DNA from: Lachnospiraceae bacterium
GTDB taxonomy: Bacteria; Bacillota; Clostridia; Lachnospirales; Lachnospiraceae
Direction: 5' to 3'
Assembly (NCBI GenBank): GCA_902363135.1
Contig: CABIZF010000007.1
Location: 1 to 64,000, forward strand
DNA: 64,000 nt
Shown here: piece after piece, positions 16,909 through 29,386 of the stretch
Numbering within the stretch: the stretch's first letter is position 1
How the letters are laid out: each line of letters opens with the position of its first letter
Translations under genes and position numbers: made by a program
Notes under the pieces: generated by a model
Told to the model about the DNA's origin: nothing
Seen by the model: only the letters and a program-made list of their open reading frames with translations
The model's database searches: none

Positions 16909-17319
16909 CTATTTGTCTGCCAGCTGCTGACGCACGAGCGCTCTCTTTAAAGCCAACTCAGCCCGGGAGATATTGATCGATGGATCATGTGCCTGCAAGC
17001 GGCGCTCAGCGCGCTGTTCTGCTTCCTTTGCACGGTTCCTGTCAATCTCGTCCGGCCATTCGGCCACCTCCGCCATCATGGAAATCCGATCCGGAAGGAT
17101 CTCAATAAAGCCCGCATGCACGGCTGCTTCCCGGATCCCGTCCTCCTCATGAATTTTCACAATGCCCGGTTCAATAATCATGGTCATCGGGATATGGCGC
17201 TTATAAATACCGACCTCTCCCTCTGTCGTGTTCAGCTCCAGCATGGACGCCTTTCCGGTCCAGAAAACGCGGTCAGGCGTAATGATCTCAAGATCAAAAA
17301 ACTTGCCATCGTCTGCCAT
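16909..17319 (-). CDS. atpC: ATP synthase F1 subunit epsilon
   Basis: This 136-residue central-stalk subunit couples the c-ring to the catalytic head and regulates ATP hydrolysis. The N-terminal beta-sandwich (FDLEIITPDRVFWTGKASMLELNTTEGEVGIYKRHIP) and the C-terminal two-helix region (RAKEAEQRAERRL...ISRAELALKRALVRQQLADK) are both present. It is the last gene of the atp operon, 36 bp after atpD, with AAAGGGTG as ribosome-binding site, and it runs into the bidirectional terminator. Confidence 0.95.
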   Translation of the reverse strand: MADDGKFFDLEIITPDRVFWTGKASMLELNTTEGEVGIYKRHIPMTMIIEPGIVKIHEEDGIREAAVHAGFIEILPDRISMMAEVAEWPDEIDRNRAKEAEQRAERRLQAHDPSINISRAELALKRALVRQQLADK

Positions 17320-17355
17320 ACGCTTTCACCCTTTCTGCCGACTGTGGTTCACACC

Positions 17356-18744
<1,389 letters not shown>

Positions 18745-18767
18745 TCACTCTCCTCTTCTATATTACT

Positions 18768-19625
18768 TTACTGTATTGCATTTGCTCCGGCTATGATCTC
18801 GGTCAGCTCCTGTGTAATGGAGCCCTGACGCGCACGGTTGTACTGCAAGGTCAGATGATCGATCATGTCCTGCGCATTGCTCGTTGCGGAATCCATCGCC
18901 TGCATACGGGCGCCGTTCTCACTCGCAATGGCCTCTACCAGAGCGCCGTATAAAATGCTCGTCACATATTTCGGAATGATGATCTCCAGGGCCTCGGTCT
19001 CCTCCGGCTCATAGTTCATCAGTGAATCCGCCTTTGCCGCCTCAATGTCCGCTTCCTCGATCTCTACCGGAAGCAGCTTTAAGAGCTTCGGCTCATGTAC
19101 GACGGTATTTTTAAAATACGTGTAGGCAAGATAGATTTCTGAAATCTCACCCGCTGCATATCCCCCGAGCACTTCCTCACAGATTTCCTTTGCATCAGAG
19201 AACATCGGGTTCTCAATGACCTCGCTGTAATCCTTTGCAATCGTATACTCTCTGTGCTGGAAATATTCTTTTCCTTTATTTCCCACCGTGTAAAGCAACA
19301 GATCATCCGGTTTTAAATCCGAGCCGGTAATCAGCTTGATCACACTGGCATTGTACCCGCCTGCAAGTCCACGGTTTGAAGTAACGACAATGACTGCCTT
19401 TTTCCCGGATGCCTGCGGCTTTAAATACGGATGTTCAATCGTTCCGGATTTGGCAAGCATGGACGTAACCGTCGCATACATCTTGTCAAAATACGGCTTG
19501 GACCGCTCCGCACGTGCCTTTGTCTTCTGCAGCTTAACCGTGGATACCAGCTTCATGGCATTGGTAATCTGCTGTGTACTGGCAATACTGCTCCGGCGGC
19601 GTTTTATGTCTCTCATCGAAGCCAT
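18768..19625 (-). CDS. atpG: ATP synthase F1 subunit gamma
   Basis: This is the rotor shaft subunit of 285 residues. The N-terminal helix MRDIKRRRSSIASTQQITNAMKLVSTVKLQK and the C-terminal helix ATSNAQDMIDHLTLQYNRARQGSITQELTEIIAGA are diagnostic. I chose the ATG at 19625, which has GGAAAGG about 9 nt upstream; a GTG three codons earlier overlaps the atpA stop and sits directly on that site. Gene order and spacing are those of a standard atp operon. Confidence 0.96.
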   Translation of the reverse strand: MASMRDIKRRRSSIASTQQITNAMKLVSTVKLQKTKARAERSKPYFDKMYATVTSMLAKSGTIEHPYLKPQASGKKAVIVVTSNRGLAGGYNASVIKLITGSDLKPDDLLLYTVGNKGKEYFQHREYTIAKDYSEVIENPMFSDAKEICEEVLGGYAAGEISEIYLAYTYFKNTVVHEPKLLKLLPVEIEEADIEAAKADSLMNYEPEETEALEIIIPKYVTSILYGALVEAIASENGARMQAMDSATSNAQDMIDHLTLQYNRARQGSITQELTEIIAGANAIQ

Positions 19626-19630
19626 AAGTA

Positions 19631-21701
<2,071 letters not shown>

Positions 21702-21714
<13 letters not shown>

Positions 21715-22220
21715 GTCTTTTCACCTATCTCCTTTAATGTATCGTCAATTAACGAATCCTGGATCTCAATATCGAGCTTCTCACTGACTGCCTTTCCGGC
21801 AACCATAGAAGCAACTGTAATAATTTCCTTCTTAATCTCATCCTGCGCTTTCTTCATCTCAAGCTCAGCCTGATGATTCGCACGTTCAATAATATTGGCT
21901 GCCTCCGCCTTTGCCTGGTCAATGATCTTCGTCTCATTTTCCAGCGCCTTCTGGCGGGCCGCACTTAAAATTGCGTCCTCCTCTTTATGAATCTCACGCA
22001 GTCTGTTCTCGTACTCTTCCTTCAGCTTCGCAGCATCCTCTCTGGACTTCTCTGCAGAATCGATATCATTCTTCACCTTGTCCTGACGCTTTTTCAGCAT
22101 TTCGCGTGCCGGATTGAACAGCATGTAAGAAAGAAATAAAAACATTACGAATACTGCAATCGCAAGCAGCACCGCGTCATGCAGCAGCTGCGGGTCAAGA
22201 TTAAACAAACGTGGTTCCAA
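21702..22220 (-). CDS. atpF: ATP synthase Fo subunit b
   Basis: This is a 172-residue stator subunit. One N-terminal membrane helix (AVLLAIAVFVMFLFLSYML) is followed by a long charged coiled coil (DKVKNDIDSAEKSREDAAKLKEEYENRL and on). The start codon is TTG (22220-22218), read as Met, behind AAGGAGG; no ATG fits. This may lower b subunit synthesis relative to the c subunit. Confidence 0.95.
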
Positions 22221-22268
22221 GATTTCGCCTCCTTCCCATTTTTAGTCTTTCCTTCCCGAATCCGGAAA

Positions 22269-22565
<297 letters not shown>

Positions 22566-23288
22566 CTACTCCACTTCCGGCAGCTTGTCTGTTACATATA
22601 CCATGGTCAGCATACAGAATACGTATGTCTGAATTGCGCCCGAGAACACATCAAAATAGATGTGCAGAAATCCCGGCCAGCCGATTGCGAACTTCGCCAG
22701 AAGCGTATAGATCAGCGACATCATAACTGTGCCTGAAAGGACATTACCGAACAGACGCAGCGACAATGAAAACGGCGTTGCAATCTCTCCGATCAGATTG
22801 ATCGGAAACAGGAACGGCAGCGGCTTGAACAGCCCGGTAAATGCGCCGAACTTGTTATATTTGATATTATTGTACTGAATAATGCCAAAGGTCAGAAGAC
22901 CAAGCGGCAACGTCACACCATAATCCGCTGTCGGCGGGCGAAGCCCGAAAAGTCCCGAGATATTGCTCAGAAAGATGAAAATAAAAATACTGCCGATGTA
23001 GTTCCGGAACTTTTTTGCATAAGGTCCCATACTGCTTTCCACCATCTTATCGAGCATCTCGACAATCATCTCGACAATGTTCTGAAAACCGGTCGGGTAC
23101 TTTTCGGCATGACTGATCGCAATACGTGCTGCAACTGCAAATATCACAATCAGCAGCATAACAATTGCGATTGCAACATGTGTTGTTGTGATCCAGAAGG
23201 TCTGGCCAAACAGCTCATAGCTGAACACACCATGTATAAAAAAATCCACATCCTGATCAGAAGATGCCAGCAAATTCGCAGCTCCCAC
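22566..23288 (-). CDS. atpB: ATP synthase Fo subunit a
   Basis: This 240-residue membrane subunit forms the ion half-channels. The conserved arginine is in SLRLFGNVLSGTVMMSL, and several further membrane helices are visible (FWITTTHVAIAIVMLLIVIF, NYIGSIFIFIFLSNISGLFGL). The start is GTG at 23288 behind AAAGGAGG with 7-nt spacing; a longer frame from 23366 would add 26 basic residues unlike the family. It lies downstream of the AtpI-like gene with a palindrome in the gap. Confidence 0.94.
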   Translation of the reverse strand: MGAANLLASSDQDVDFFIHGVFSYELFGQTFWITTTHVAIAIVMLLIVIFAVAARIAISHAEKYPTGFQNIVEMIVEMLDKMVESSMGPYAKKFRNYIGSIFIFIFLSNISGLFGLRPPTADYGVTLPLGLLTFGIIQYNNIKYNKFGAFTGLFKPLPFLFPINLIGEIATPFSLSLRLFGNVLSGTVMMSLIYTLLAKFAIGWPGFLHIYFDVFSGAIQTYVFCMLTMVYVTDKLPEVE

Positions 23289-23368
23289 TTTTTTTCCTCC
23301 TTTCTTCCGTAATGCTCGTCCCTCTCCCGCAGGCAGGCGGGATCCGGTACGGTATTTCCTTAACATTC

Positions 23369-23385
23369 ATGTAACCAGGTTACAT
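23369..23385. promoter_or_regulatory. 17-bp perfect palindrome between atpI-like gene and atpB
   Basis: ATGTAACC, one central base, then GGTTACAT. It lies in the intercistronic gap of the atp operon, about 80 bp before the atpB start. The shape is that of a dimeric-regulator operator, but it could equally be an mRNA hairpin; there is no T-run, so it is not a terminator. Confidence 0.5.
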
Positions 23386-23413
23386 ATCTATAAAATCTGT
23401 CTTGCAGACTTTA

Positions 23414-23851
23414 TCAGGAATCGGTATGCGGCGGATCGTCTTCACCCGTCTCGTCCAGCACAGCTTCATCCTTTCCATGAAGCATCCGGTGGGTCAGCGG
23501 CTGAAGGAATGCTCCGAACTTCAGACAGAACACGCCGACAAAGGTAGCCATCACATATCCGAGCTTCAGAAACGTAACTGCTCCCGCGACAAGGAGAATC
23601 ACGGCAGTCCGGATCAGATAAGCCCGACGCATGTATTTATCTGCATCATCCGGCTGCATATCCAGCGCACGGTCAATAGAGCGGTACATATGGGCAGCAA
23701 GCCCGATCGCTGTAGCTGCTCCAATCCACAGCCCAGACGTAAATTTCCAGGAAAATCCTGCGACCAGAATCGAAAGCACTTCCACCACTGCTGCAGATAT
23801 GATAATCCCTGTAATCAGCTCGAGGAGGGTATTATTGATCTGTCTTTTCAT
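23414..23851 (-). CDS. AtpI-like membrane protein of the ATP synthase operon
   Basis: This is a 145-residue protein with four hydrophobic segments (LLELITGIIISAAVVEVLSILVAG; GLWIGAATAIGLAAHMY; RTAVILLVAGAVTFL; YVMATFVGVFCLKFGAFL) and an acidic C-terminus. Proteins of this kind at this place in atp operons are annotated as ATP synthase subunit I and are thought to help c-ring assembly. It overlaps the preceding AtpZ-like gene by 20 bp and has GAGGAGG as ribosome-binding site. Confidence 0.75.
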   Translation of the reverse strand: MKRQINNTLLELITGIIISAAVVEVLSILVAGFSWKFTSGLWIGAATAIGLAAHMYRSIDRALDMQPDDADKYMRRAYLIRTAVILLVAGAVTFLKLGYVMATFVGVFCLKFGAFLQPLTHRMLHGKDEAVLDETGEDDPPHTDS

Positions 23852-24083
23852 CCTTTTTCCTCCTCTTCTGGCGTGGCATTCCTACCTGCTGCGCCAGCAT
23901 CCATGTGTTCCGCGCACCCGCCATAATGCCGAGCACGACGAGCACGGCTGTTGTCGACCATCCAAAGGTATCGTCCAGCCATATGCCGACGCATACACAA
24001 AGAATCAGCGGTGCAAGCATGCTGATGCCAAGCTGGGTAACCATGGACAGTGACCTTGCGATTTCATTTCTTTTTCTGTCCAT
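23832..24083 (-). CDS. AtpZ/AtpI-family small membrane protein
   Basis: An 83-residue protein with two membrane helices (GISMLAPLILCVCVGIWLDDTFG and WSTTAVLVVLGIMAGARNTWMLA) and a basic tail. The layout, including G-x-W-L-D-D between helices, is that of AtpZ-type F1Fo assembly factors. It is the first gene of the atp operon, with AAGGAGG upstream. The 190 bp between it and the next gene are AT-rich; I see no confident promoter pair there. Confidence 0.8.
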   Translation of the reverse strand: MDRKRNEIARSLSMVTQLGISMLAPLILCVCVGIWLDDTFGWSTTAVLVVLGIMAGARNTWMLAQQVGMPRQKRRKKDEKTDQ

Positions 24084-24274
24084 ACTGCCTCCTTCTATCT
24101 GTCGAATTCTAACCGCAAATACATTTCTATTTTAACAGAAAACGAATAAAAAATATACACCCACAGCAAAAAATATTTTGCTTTCCGCATTTGAATCCGC
24201 AAACATCTCGTAAAATTTGTCAACAATTTCCACACTTGTCAGATTATGTTAAAACGCTTCGTAATTGCTTATGC

Positions 24275-25300
24275 TCATTCGCGCGCCAGTTCCCTCACTG
24301 TTTCCAAAATGAGCAGCAGTGTCACCGGTCCGAGCACGACGCCAGATGGTCCATACAGGTAGAGTCCGGCGTATACGACAACTACCATTACAAACGGATA
24401 AATGCCAAGACGCGCTCCGATCAGCCGCGGCTCGAGAAATTCCCGCGCCACGTAGGTGATGAAAAACAGCACACCATAGCCCGCTGCCTTTGCATAGCTT
24501 CCCTGCAGTACAAGGAAAAACGCGACCGGGAGCAGAACCGTCCCTGTCCCGATAAAGGGCAGTGCATCCAGAAGCCCCGCAGCAACGCCTAGCAGCACAA
24601 AATACGGATTACCAAGCAGCCAAAGTCCCAGTACACACAGGATGCTCACGATCCCGATGATCATTGCCTGTGCCTTTAAATACATACCGCCCTGGTGCCA
24701 CATTCGTCCGCTGATATGCTCCACGTGCCGATACAGCCGATAGTTCCGAAGCTGTTCACGCATCCTGTCATAATCCCGCATCAGAAGAATCGCCGCCACA
24801 AATACCATGAGCAGAAACAATGCCGCGTCCATTGCTTTTTTCAGATACCTCATTGAGTAATTAAAAATACCCGGCACGATATAGATCCGTATCTGCTCAG
24901 TGGCGTGCTCAATCCCGGAGTATACAAATGATCTCATCTCCTCCATCTCCACGCCAAAATTTCGCTCCGCAAACCGGCAGCACTCGTCGATCCCTTCACA
25001 AAAACAGCGGTAGTAATCGTCAAAATTCATGGCAACCCTTTTTAATTGTCCCATGAGCATGCAATAGATCATATAAAAAAGGAGTGAGCACACAATGAGC
25101 AATGCGGCAAGCAACACCGACAGAATCAGTTCTCTGCGCAGCCGCAGCTTTTTATAAATCAGCTCCGTCACCGGCTTTAAGAGATGTACCAGAATATAGG
25201 AAATAAAAAAGGGGATCACGTAGGGCAGAAAATATTTCATCAAAATATAAACTGCCACGGTAATCCCTGCGATTTTCAAAAGCTGCTTTCCCTCCGTCAT
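24275..25300 (-). CDS. AI-2E family transporter (YtvI-like)
   Basis: This is a 341-residue polytopic membrane protein of the PF01594 type. Visible parts are FLPYVIPFFISYILVHLLKPV at the N-terminus, a soluble-looking middle, then GLLDALPFIGTGTVLLPVAFFLVLQG and the C-terminal LIGARLGIYPFVMVVVVYAGLYLYGPSGVVLGPVTLLLI, the usual permease end. The YtvI subgroup is linked to sporulation in Bacillus; the transported substrate is unknown. The start ATG at 25300 has GGAGGAGG upstream; an in-frame ATG nine codons earlier overlaps that site. Confidence 0.85.
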   Translation of the reverse strand: MTEGKQLLKIAGITVAVYILMKYFLPYVIPFFISYILVHLLKPVTELIYKKLRLRRELILSVLLAALLIVCSLLFYMIYCMLMGQLKRVAMNFDDYYRCFCEGIDECCRFAERNFGVEMEEMRSFVYSGIEHATEQIRIYIVPGIFNYSMRYLKKAMDAALFLLMVFVAAILLMRDYDRMREQLRNYRLYRHVEHISGRMWHQGGMYLKAQAMIIGIVSILCVLGLWLLGNPYFVLLGVAAGLLDALPFIGTGTVLLPVAFFLVLQGSYAKAAGYGVLFFITYVAREFLEPRLIGARLGIYPFVMVVVVYAGLYLYGPSGVVLGPVTLLLILETVRELARE

Positions 25301-25428
25301 CGTATACGCCTCCTCCGCCATGCACACCTGCTGTTTGACTGCAAATCGCCTGTCGCTGCGTTAGAAATGCGCAGTGATCTCTGGTTAGTATGCGAAGTTC
25401 GGAAAGTTCTATTCTGTTTAACCGATAA

Positions 25429-25520
25429 ATTGTGAATATCCGCTTGACTCGATAAACCGCGAAGCAATTATCCGATTGTGTGCAGACAGTGCAAGCGGAT
25501 TACGAACATCCGGCTGTCGA
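25429..25520. repeat. diverged copy of the AAGCGGA/TCCGCTT repeat
   Basis: ATCCGCTTG (25438-25446) and CAAGCGGAT (25492-25500) are 9-bp inverted arms. The segment AAGCGGATTACGAACATCCGG closely matches the core of the element at 2192-2214. It fills most of the 245-bp gap between the RluA-type gene and the AI-2E gene. Confidence 0.55.
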
Positions 25521-25545
25521 AAACCGGCGGCTGACTATGCATGTC

Positions 25546-26388
25546 TCAGAAGGTCTGAAAAACAGACTTCTGCGGCTTGACCTGAAAATGCATCGGCTTC
25601 CCTGTCTTCGGATGCCGAAAAGTCAGCTCCGTCGCGCACAGTGCCAGCTCCGCAGCCAGCAATCGATGCGCCACATGGTCTGCTGACTCATTTACCATCT
25701 GCGCCTGCCACGCCTTTGCATACAATTCCCAATTCGGATTATATTTTCGATCACCAAAGAGCGGAAGTCCGGCATGCGCCATCTGCACCCGGATCTGATG
25801 ATGGCGCCCGGTAGCAAGATGGATCTCAGCAAGCGCATATCCAAGAACAGCCCCGGCTTCTGCCATCCGCTGCTCCTGCACTTCCCGGTAGGACAGAATC
25901 CAAAATGACAGCCTTGCCTCCTTCGCGCCTTTTCGATCCTTTGTCACAACTGCAGAAGAATTGGTCTTTGCATCCTTCACTAGGTAATCCGTAAGGGAAT
26001 GCCACAGAACCTTCCTGCCGGTCGCCGCTCCCTCATCCCCGTCAAGCGGCGCGTCTGCTTTCTGCATACCCTCTGCCTCCGGTATCCAGTGCCCGCCAGC
26101 TTCCGTCACACAGCACACTGCCTGATACACCTTCTTCATGCTTCCGTCTGTGATCTGCGCCGACAGCGACGCAGCCGCCTTTTTATTCTTTGCAAACACA
26201 ACAATGCCTTCCACCGGCTGATCCAACCGATGCACGACCCGCACCGGCTCCATTCTCTGGTCCGCCTGCTCCATGAGATGATTGTTGAGCATGCTCACCA
26301 GATCCTTCTCCCCGATCCGCGCACTCTGCACTGCAATGCCCGCCATCTTGTGACAGACAATGATGTCCTTATCCTCGTATAAAATCAT
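25546..26388 (-). CDS. RluA-family pseudouridine synthase
   Basis: A 280-residue RNA pseudouridine synthase that converts specific uridines of rRNA or tRNA. The catalytic aspartate is in the conserved VVHRLDQPVEGIVVF, and the second family motif is seen in ATGRHHQIRVQMAHAGLPLFGDRKY. No N-terminal S4 domain is present, so it is the short RluA/RluC-like form. The exact target site cannot be told. It stands alone between two unrelated genes. Confidence 0.9.
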   Translation of the reverse strand: MILYEDKDIIVCHKMAGIAVQSARIGEKDLVSMLNNHLMEQADQRMEPVRVVHRLDQPVEGIVVFAKNKKAAASLSAQITDGSMKKVYQAVCCVTEAGGHWIPEAEGMQKADAPLDGDEGAATGRKVLWHSLTDYLVKDAKTNSSAVVTKDRKGAKEARLSFWILSYREVQEQRMAEAGAVLGYALAEIHLATGRHHQIRVQMAHAGLPLFGDRKYNPNWELYAKAWQAQMVNESADHVAHRLLAAELALCATELTFRHPKTGKPMHFQVKPQKSVFQTF

Positions 26389-26502
26389 ATCTTCTCTCCT
26401 CGCATGCTTCTTTTACTGACCCATGCACTATATCGGTTACATCATTTTTATTCTACCATGCAGAAAGAGAAATAACAATTTTTATTCTCGCTTGAAAATA
26501 AG

Positions 26503-26537
26503 AACTGCCCCTGCATTTTGGCAAGGACAGCACTTCT
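26503..26537 (-). terminator. terminator after the flavoprotein pair
   Basis: On the minus strand CTGTCCTTGC and GCAGGGGCAG form a stem (with G-U pairs) followed by TTCTTATTTT, 24 bp after the stop of the downstream flavoprotein gene. Confidence 0.6.
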
Positions 26538-26560
26538 CATCGCTTACTGCTATAAAGTTT

Positions 26561-27868
26561 TCACGCACTGAACAGATCAATTCCCTTCCTGCAAAGCGTC
26601 TCCTGCAATTCAGAAATCTGTAGTTTTCTTGTATCACAATTCTTTTTTGCACAGAGCGCTGCTGCCACGCCGACAGCCTCACCCATTGCCATGCAAATCG
26701 ACATCACACGATAGGAGGCATGCGCCCGGTGTGTCCCGGAAATACAGCGTCCCGCGGTATACAGATTTGCAATTCCCTTTGGTATAAAGCACCTATATGG
26801 AAGGTCATATGGCTTGCAATACTGTATCGTCTCTTCTGCCTGCCCTGCTCCTGACGGATTATGAATATCTACAATAAATTCTGCTTTATGAACAATGGCA
26901 TCTTTAAACCTTTTACCCGCTGCAAGTTCTTCCGCCGTAATGACATAGTCTCCTATCACACGTCGGCTTTCACGAATGCCTGTTGTATCTCCGCTCGCAA
27001 TACATTTACAGTTCTCATACCCCGGCAAATGATTTCGAAAAAACTGAACCAGTGTCCGGATCTGCTTTCGAAGCGCTACATCCGCCCGGAATATCTGCTC
27101 CGTCTTCGTCACATCCACACCATTTTCCTGTGTCGTATTAACCTGGCGCTCCCCTGAATAGACGGTCGGATGGAGCCGGACAGCCGCAAGTGTCTTAGGA
27201 AGCAGTCCCTGATCTGCACACTGTTTACAATAATCCAAAAATCGAATTCCGTCCAATTTGACCGGATCAATATCACCAACACAGATTACCCCTTTTTTCT
27301 CATCTACACCGTCAACCGTAAATTCCAGAGAAACTGGCTGCATCAGCCCATCCTCACGTCCTTTTTCAATCTCACAGCCGGCATGAACACACACATTTGC
27401 ATCTCCAGTCGCATCAATAACTATTTTTCCACCAAGAATATATGGTTCTTCATTACCAGAAATCACAAGTCCTCGGATTCGTTCCTGCTCCATAATCACA
27501 TCACTGACCATACTTTGCAGATATACATCAATATTCGACTCCTGATCGACCAGCTCCTCCAGTGCGATTTTCGCCTGTTCCACATCATGCTTTTTGCCTT
27601 TCCAGCCAAGCATGTCGTTCTCCGGCACTCCTAACAACTGAACCAATTCGTCCCGCATCGTCCCACTTCCTACGATACCTAGAATCGGCCCAACAAATCC
27701 GACTGTAAGGTTTCCGCCCAACACACCATACCTTTCAATCAGTGCCACAGTTACGTCTTCTCTGGCTGCTGCCACTGCAGCACAGATCCCTGCTGGCCCG
27801 GCTCCGGCCACAAGTACATCGTATTCCTTTCTTACCTTCAGTATTCTTTGATACTGTATTTCTGTCAT
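26561..27868 (-). CDS. FAD-dependent oxidoreductase (FAD_oxidored/PF12831-like), copy 1
   Basis: A 435-residue flavoprotein. The Rossmann dinucleotide site is YDVLVAGAGPAGICAAVAAARE (from residue 16), followed by the acidic ribose-binding strand ALIERYGVLGGNL. Family motifs are IVIDATGDANVCVHAG, GIRESRRVIGDY and the C-terminal FAD-contacting PYRCFIPKGIANLYTAGRCISGTHRAHASYRVMSICMAMGEAVGVAAAL. Start ATG 27868 has GGAGGAG upstream, 1 bp after the stop of the preceding flavoprotein, so the two are translationally coupled. No signal peptide is visible, so it is cytoplasmic. Together with copies 2 and 3 it suggests oxidation or reduction of an imported compound; the substrate is unknown. Confidence 0.88.
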   Translation of the reverse strand: MTEIQYQRILKVRKEYDVLVAGAGPAGICAAVAAAREDVTVALIERYGVLGGNLTVGFVGPILGIVGSGTMRDELVQLLGVPENDMLGWKGKKHDVEQAKIALEELVDQESNIDVYLQSMVSDVIMEQERIRGLVISGNEEPYILGGKIVIDATGDANVCVHAGCEIEKGREDGLMQPVSLEFTVDGVDEKKGVICVGDIDPVKLDGIRFLDYCKQCADQGLLPKTLAAVRLHPTVYSGERQVNTTQENGVDVTKTEQIFRADVALRKQIRTLVQFFRNHLPGYENCKCIASGDTTGIRESRRVIGDYVITAEELAAGKRFKDAIVHKAEFIVDIHNPSGAGQAEETIQYCKPYDLPYRCFIPKGIANLYTAGRCISGTHRAHASYRVMSICMAMGEAVGVAAALCAKKNCDTRKLQISELQETLCRKGIDLFSA

Positions 27869-27869
27869 C

Positions 27870-29243
27870 TTATTCTCCTCCAAGATAAACATCCTGTTTC
27901 TCCAGACATGCTCTAAGTTCCCCTACACAGGCATCGACTGGATCGATATGTTTTTTTAAAGACAATGTCGCTGCCGTCCCTGCTGCCTGTCCGAACGCCA
28001 GACAGCAAGGAATCATTCGAATTGCTGAGCCTGCTAATGCGTCTGCCGAAATACAGCGCCCTGCCACAAGAAGATTCTCTACTCCCTGTGGCAACAGGCA
28101 ACGATATGGAACTCCAAAATATGATCCATTCTGGATCGTAATAAAGCTGCCACCAGGATTATCTTTGTTATGAATATCCATATTTGTGGCCATGACCGCA
28201 ATTGTATCCTCCGGAACCCGACAGGCAAGTACATCTTCCCCTGTCATCCAGTATTTTCCCTTTATATGTCGGCTCTCACGGATTCCAACCATGTCCGCTG
28301 TGTCCAAAAAAACAGCATGCTCAAACCCTGCTGCATATTTTTTCAGAAAATCAAACACCTCATGCGCCTGCCTGAGTCCCTCAAGTTCTGCACTGGTCAG
28401 AGATTTCACATCCGTTCCATTTGTATTCAAAATTCTTGTTGTATTAATCCGGTAGATTCCAGCTTCCGGCCCTTCAAAAAGGCCAATTTCTCCTCGCGGA
28501 ATCTTCCATTCTTCTTGCTTTTCCCGAATCAACCAGGAAAATGGTCCGTAAAACGGTCGGATTTCATCTGCATGTGCCCGGATATGTGCTTTCAGCTCTT
28601 CTGTATTTACATTTCCCACTCGGAAAAATAAAGTAGCAGGCTGAATATTTCCATCTCTCGTATTTCCCAGCTCAAATGGTACGCCAGCTTTTGCCGCCAC
28701 ATCTGCATCTCCGCTACAGTCAATTACAATCTTAGCCCTTATAACTGACATTCCGGATTTATTTGCAACGACCACACCGGAAATCCTTTTTTCCTCCATT
28801 ACCACATCCACAAAGAACGTATGCAGCAACAGTGTTACACCTGCTTCCAGCAACATATCCGTACTTACCTGTTTGAAACACTCATGCTCAAATGGTCCTA
28901 CATGCGCATGACCAATCTTATAAAATCCGGAATATGACTCCTCTGCCTGAATTTCTTTCGGATCAATTGCTCCTCCTAAAACTTTCATCCGCTCCACAAT
29001 TTCTTTAAAAATTCCACGGATAATCATATTCTCATTCTTTGTGTCATAGCAGGTCATAAATGGTCCGACCCGACCGGCAGTCGCCTGTCCTCCCACATAA
29101 CCATTTTGATCAAAAAGCATTGTTTTAGCCCCGGAGCGCGCCGCACTTATAGCTGCACCAATCCCTGCCGGTCCTGCTCCTACCACCAATATATCCACTT
29201 CATCAAAAACAGGAAGTGTTCTGCAATACTGAACTTGCTCCAT
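27870..29243 (-). CDS. FAD-dependent oxidoreductase (FAD_oxidored/PF12831-like), copy 2
   Basis: A 457-residue homologue of the neighbouring flavoprotein. It has VDILVVGAGPAGIGAAISAARSGA near residue 17, LFDQNGYVGGQATAGRVGPF, KIVIDCSGDADVAAKAGVPFELG, VGIRESRHIKGKYWMTGEDV and the C-terminal LLVAGRCISADALAGSAIRMIPCCLAFGQAAGTAA. These are the same blocks in the same order as copy 1. Start ATG with AAGGAG upstream. It follows the solute-binding protein gene by 143 bp and probably shares the transporter transcript. As a cytoplasmic pair with copy 1 it may form a heteromeric enzyme or perform successive steps (inference). Confidence 0.88.
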   Translation of the reverse strand: MEQVQYCRTLPVFDEVDILVVGAGPAGIGAAISAARSGAKTMLFDQNGYVGGQATAGRVGPFMTCYDTKNENMIIRGIFKEIVERMKVLGGAIDPKEIQAEESYSGFYKIGHAHVGPFEHECFKQVSTDMLLEAGVTLLLHTFFVDVVMEEKRISGVVVANKSGMSVIRAKIVIDCSGDADVAAKAGVPFELGNTRDGNIQPATLFFRVGNVNTEELKAHIRAHADEIRPFYGPFSWLIREKQEEWKIPRGEIGLFEGPEAGIYRINTTRILNTNGTDVKSLTSAELEGLRQAHEVFDFLKKYAAGFEHAVFLDTADMVGIRESRHIKGKYWMTGEDVLACRVPEDTIAVMATNMDIHNKDNPGGSFITIQNGSYFGVPYRCLLPQGVENLLVAGRCISADALAGSAIRMIPCCLAFGQAAGTAATLSLKKHIDPVDACVGELRACLEKQDVYLGGE

Positions 29244-29386
29244 CCTTTTTTCTCCTTTTCAGACAAAGAGCCGCCGTTTCCTTTCTGATTCATCGACCTC
29301 CTGCATCCATTTCCGCAGCTCGTCCCTGTCTCTGTTTCTGAAAACGGCGACTCCTTTTACTTATATACTATTGCTATTCCATTACT

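Noticed and set aside
24084..24274. Promoter for the atp operon
   Set aside because: TTGACA and TAAAAT-like hexamers occur on the minus strand but not at workable spacing to each other, so no promoter is called.
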